Source: Lunularia cruciata (lineage: Eukaryota > Streptophyta > Marchantiopsida > Lunulariales > Lunulariaceae). Taken from it: DNA of 64,000 bases. Below the pieces are notes generated by a model that made no database searches, was not told the origin of the DNA, and saw nothing but the letters and a program-made list of their open reading frames with translations. This document shows, one piece after another, positions 48,931-64,000 of this stretch. Made by a program: the position numbers and the translations under genes. The stretch spans positions 14,384,001 to 14,448,000 of the forward strand of contig OX419757.1 in assembly GCA_948567375.1 (NCBI GenBank). The letters run 5' to 3'. How positions within the stretch are numbered: position 1 is the first letter of the stretch; every line of letters begins with the position of its first letter.

Positions 48931-49527
48931 TTAGGATCTAATCCTATTAACTTGGTATCCACTTAGACATAAGTGGTTATCTAAGTGGGTAATCAGTCTC
49001 GGTAAGACCAGCATAGGAACTACGATGCAGTCAATCACGTACCAGAGAAACACTACTATGAGGTGAAGTTTTGAAGAAGTCAGATCCAGAGAATAGAGAT
49101 AAAACTGGTGAACACCAATCCCAAGCGTATAAGTGGATATTCGGGCGTGGGCGGGCAGATTAACTTGATCCCGAAGTAATGGATGATGAAATACTAGTAT
49201 AAAATATTTGACGGTTGGGTCTTCAATCGTTACCTTTCCACCTGCCTCGGCACATCCTTTTCGAGTCTCGTCTAATTGCCGGTCACCATATTCTTCCTGC
49301 TGAAGTGCCTTGTGGGGATTCCCTTCGCAGACCCGGCCTTCCTCCAAAAATACCCGGACCTCACTCCTCGGTGGTGCCGGCCGGCCCCCGGTCTGCAAGT
49401 GAGGTGCGGCGCCGAACGTGCCCACTCCATATACTGCGCGCCAATCAATTGCTGCCTTCTGGTGCGAGCGTACTAGTACCAAGCGAGTATTGGAGTTGTA
49501 GCCAATGATATTGATCTGAGTTGGCAT
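48931..49527 (-). CDS. Unrecognised ORF, 198 codons, GC-rich 5' half
   Basis: An open frame on the minus strand, longer than neighbouring chance ORFs. The first about 105 codons are GC-rich, polar and charged, with Arg/Glu/Gly ('GRPAPPRSEVRVFLEEGR'). The second half is hydrophobic and AT-richer ('VVFLWYVIDCIVVPMLVL', possible membrane segment). The sharp composition change near 49200 suggests an exon running into intron or repeat, or an inserted fragment, rather than one intact protein. The + strand is also open over 49215-49508, so the true strand is uncertain. No family recognised. Confidence 0.25.
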   Translation of the reverse strand: MPTQINIIGYNSNTRLVLVRSHQKAAIDWRAVYGVGTFGAAPHLQTGGRPAPPRSEVRVFLEEGRVCEGNPHKALQQEEYGDRQLDETRKGCAEAGGKVTIEDPTVKYFILVFHHPLLRDQVNLPAHARISTYTLGIGVHQFYLYSLDLTSSKLHLIVVFLWYVIDCIVVPMLVLPRLITHLDNHLCLSGYQVNRIRS

Positions 49528-52237
49528 GTGCCGGTGGGGCTCAACACGTGTGTAGACTGGGTGAATCGACCTGACCAGGACGAAGTCTATCCGGGTTACC
49601 GGTCCACCGGAAGGAGGTCAGTCGCCATACCGACTACAACGAGATGTGTGCCTGCCAGCTGGTTCTACGTGGTCAGCATCAGGACCACTTGACCGGAACT
49701 AAAAGCGAGGACGTGCGACAGTACGGTGTAGCTAACCGGGGTTAATCCTGACGATAACCCAGGGCCGAATTTACTCTGCTGGTAACTGTAACTCCATTTA
49801 CCGGGGCGAATTATCCCCATGATTGGAAGAGGTTGCGTGGTCCATGGGGCACGTGGAAGGTAGACAACCGATGGGTGCGATCATTAGCACTCAATCTGAC
49901 GGGCAATATTAGCTGGTTCTTTTGTTTTGTCTTTACTGTTGTCCTCTATGAGCTGAAGCGAGGACCCGAGCTAGCCTCATCGGGGGCCTTTTCAGAAGGA
50001 GAAACCTTGTTGGGAGAAAGGAAGGCTCTTTGAGAAGCCCAGGGGAAGAAAAGAGGGAAGGAAGCGAGGGAGCGTCGAGGAGGAGCGGACAGACAGAATA
50101 CAGGGAGAGAGGAGAGGGAAGGCGAGCGCTCGCTGCTTGGGCGGTCCGAGATTGATTATAGAACGCAGACAAGGGAGAGTATTGGATTGGAAGGTAGGAG
50201 GCTGCGATGTCTTAATTAACAGGGTCCCATTCTGGCGAACGTTTCTGGAACGCGTCGCGAGGAGAGGTGAGGTTCCTTGCGGTCGATTGAGTAACATTAG
50301 GGTCTGTGTCGTCTTGTTCGATGTTTGTGTGTGTGAGAGGTGATTTGAACGATGCGCAGGGGTGTGGAAACTTGGCGTTGGTGAAGGGGAAAGGGAAACG
50401 GGCCGTGGATATCGGGTGTGGAATAATCACTGAGAGGAATTTCAGGTCGAAAGAAAGCCGCGCGTAAGAAATAGGTGGACAGAAGACATTGGCTTTAAGG
50501 AGGAGATAGCAAGCGTTTATCTCACGAGGTTTGCAGCAGATGATGGAGGGAGCAAATGTTAGCCGGTTCGGTGTAGACATATAAGTGGCAGTTGTTTTAG
50601 ACGCTCAGTTTCCTACCTTGCAGTAGTAGAGATTTCACCTGTTTCATGTGATCGAAGTGGGGAACACAATTCGGTAAACATTTTGGCAAGTAGGGAGTGA
50701 CATTCTCGGCTAGGTTTAGACGGATTACTGGATATCAGGGCACCCTTTCCTCGCTTTGATACCGTGAACCAATTCGTGAGATCCACGGCTACGGGACCAA
50801 CAATTTGATGAGTCAGTCTCGCGTTGTTCATACACAGTGGAGGATCCGGAGAGATGCAGACAAATTGGATTGATGGTTTTTTTTGGTCAGATGAGTTCTT
50901 CTAAGGCTGCCAGACTATACCTCTATTTCTTCGAGACCTAAGATCCCAAAGTGGAGTTTGTTACAGCCGAAGCATGTCTTGTTTCACGGTGGCTGTTGTC
51001 AGGGTAGATATTAGCTGCCGTCTAAACTCTGCCTCCTTGACACATGACTCCATTGTTCTTGAGACTACCGTGGCAGTTCTTTCGATGCTGGACCCTCTTT
51101 CTTGAAACTGTCGGTTATCTCCTCTTACCGAGAACTCGAAAGACAGATTATTATCAGTCTTCCGAAGGAGCGGCAGTCCACAAGATTCAGAGCAGGGAAG
51201 TTTTTACTGAAATATGAGATTACCTTTTCGGGGAACAAAAATTTCAGAGCTGACGGCCGTATTAATTCGGCTTGATGCTCATGCTTTAATATAGACTTGA
51301 GTCCCTTTCTGGGTTGGGCCATCGTTTTATCTGGAAGTTACTGATCTGATTGGGTGAGAAAAATGGAATAGGCGTGAATTTTTTTTGGGGATTTAGAAGC
51401 CGCACCCGATTCAATGTTTTACTACCATACTGGTGCCAGCCGAGCAGTTTTCTGCATCGAAATTCGTTGTCGGATAAAGTACATAAGTGACAATACAGGA
51501 GGATAAGAGTTGGGAAGAGTGGGGATGAATGACTCTTTGTTACTGCGGTAGTGGCAATGTTTTGAGATAGCCGCCAACCCATTTTCCTTCTCAGACTCGC
51601 AACTTATCAGCGGAACAAGCGATCATCCGCGCAGTCACCATCCGCTGCATCTATCCGGAGCTTTTCGACCTAGTTTGGTTGCTGACTATGCAGTTGTCAT
51701 TCTCAGACCTGACTCTCCGTTCTCTCAGCATTCGTGGAGACCGCTTTGTCTATCGAAAGCTTGCCTTGATCCGTTTTACATTCAAGTCTTTTTTCCGCCC
51801 TGACATCACTCCACCACCACCACCTCTATGAGTTTTAAGGATTCCCAATCTACCAATTTATCTTTGACTGATGGAGGAGTAGTTTCTCATGTTTATCGCG
51901 AGAAATTGTATCGCTGTGCATTGAAGCCTTTCAGAGACCCTTATTCATATCCGGTTTCGTGTAACAGATTTCAATTAAGGTCGATGTGTGTCGTATTGGT
52001 CGGGGTTGAGACCCATTTGAATGTGTCTTTGCAGCTGGTAATTTTTCGGTACGCTGTGCAGAGAAATAAAGTTTTGAGAAGTCTTGAATACCTCTCTTGA
52101 ATGGTAGTCTTATAAGAGCTTGGTTGGCAGATAATCGATATCGAGTCTCCCAGATGCAAACTGCGCGAATGTTCTACCGAGTTGATGTGGAGGACCAGCT
52201 TGATGGTTGGGGAAATGCTGGCAGTTGACGGCGAAGC
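49528..52237 (+). promoter_or_regulatory. Upstream region and possible 5' leader of the BRWD gene
   Basis: No gene recognised. 50010-50130 is strongly purine-rich (GGAAG/GAGAGG runs), as is common around plant transcription starts and leaders. If transcription begins there, the long stretch to 52237 would be leader plus one or more leader introns. A GT-type donor-like 'ggaaggtagg' lies at 50188-50197, but I could not prove a spliced leader. Confidence 0.3.

Positions 52238-64000
<11,763 letters not shown>

Overview
This is a nuclear segment of a land-plant-type genome. Three intron-containing genes lie in order on the + strand of its right 60 percent, and a dense, mostly dead block of LTR retrotransposons fills the left 25 kb. 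The plant-type BRWD gene (WD40 repeats with a plant-style N-terminal domain), the chromodomain Ty3/gypsy elements primed by initiator tRNA-Met, the Ty1/copia relics and the AT-rich spacers all point to a streptophyte. A bryophyte (moss or liverwort) or other early-diverging land plant is my best guess, but the lineage cannot be fixed from the sequence. I saw no tRNA, rRNA, CRISPR or prokaryote-type signal.

Left block (1-25.5 kb). A decayed copia element (about 3.7-7.2 kb, minus) is followed by a solo LTR (7224-7631). Next comes a gypsy-type relic on the minus strand that carries gag/protease-like sequence and a recognisable fossil of a C5-cytosine DNA methyltransferase (8571-9480). Beyond that is a three-level nest. 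Element A (minus, about 11.1-24.9 kb) was invaded by an old chromovirus C (+, 12459-22321). C was in turn invaded by a younger member of its own family, D (minus, 14603-21204, flanked by the 5-bp target duplication ACACC). D has nearly identical LTRs, PBS, PPT, gag, protease, RT, RNase H, integrase and chromodomain, but several in-frame stops disable it. The LTRs of the A/B family carry clustered GAAnnTTC heat-shock-element-like motifs just upstream of their TATA box.

Middle (25-49.9 kb). A PIF1-family helicase gene (coding 26823-35396, ten exons, about 2010 codons) is unusual for a disordered tail of about 1320 residues that ends in a CCHC zinc knuckle. It is flanked by two roughly 500-bp copies of one repeat in inverted orientation (25.1-25.6 and 36.3-36.8 kb). 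AT-rich spacer with small tandem duplications follows. Then comes a seven-exon gene for peptidyl-tRNA hydrolase 2 with an N-terminal membrane anchor (43372-45933), and a long spacer with one GC-rich unrecognised ORF.

Right (50-64 kb). This is a BRWD/PHIP-like WD40 gene (coding from 52238; twenty exons traced, about 1033 codons, running off the window before any bromodomain). Its 2.5-kb intron 6 is built from diverged repeats, one of which recurs in intron 18.

The genes do not form a pathway. They are separate housekeeping or chromatin genes (DNA helicase, peptidyl-tRNA recycling, chromatin reader) next to a retrotransposon-rich block. The methyltransferase-bearing relic, the apparent C-to-T decay and the heat-shock-like LTRs are the observations most worth pursuing.
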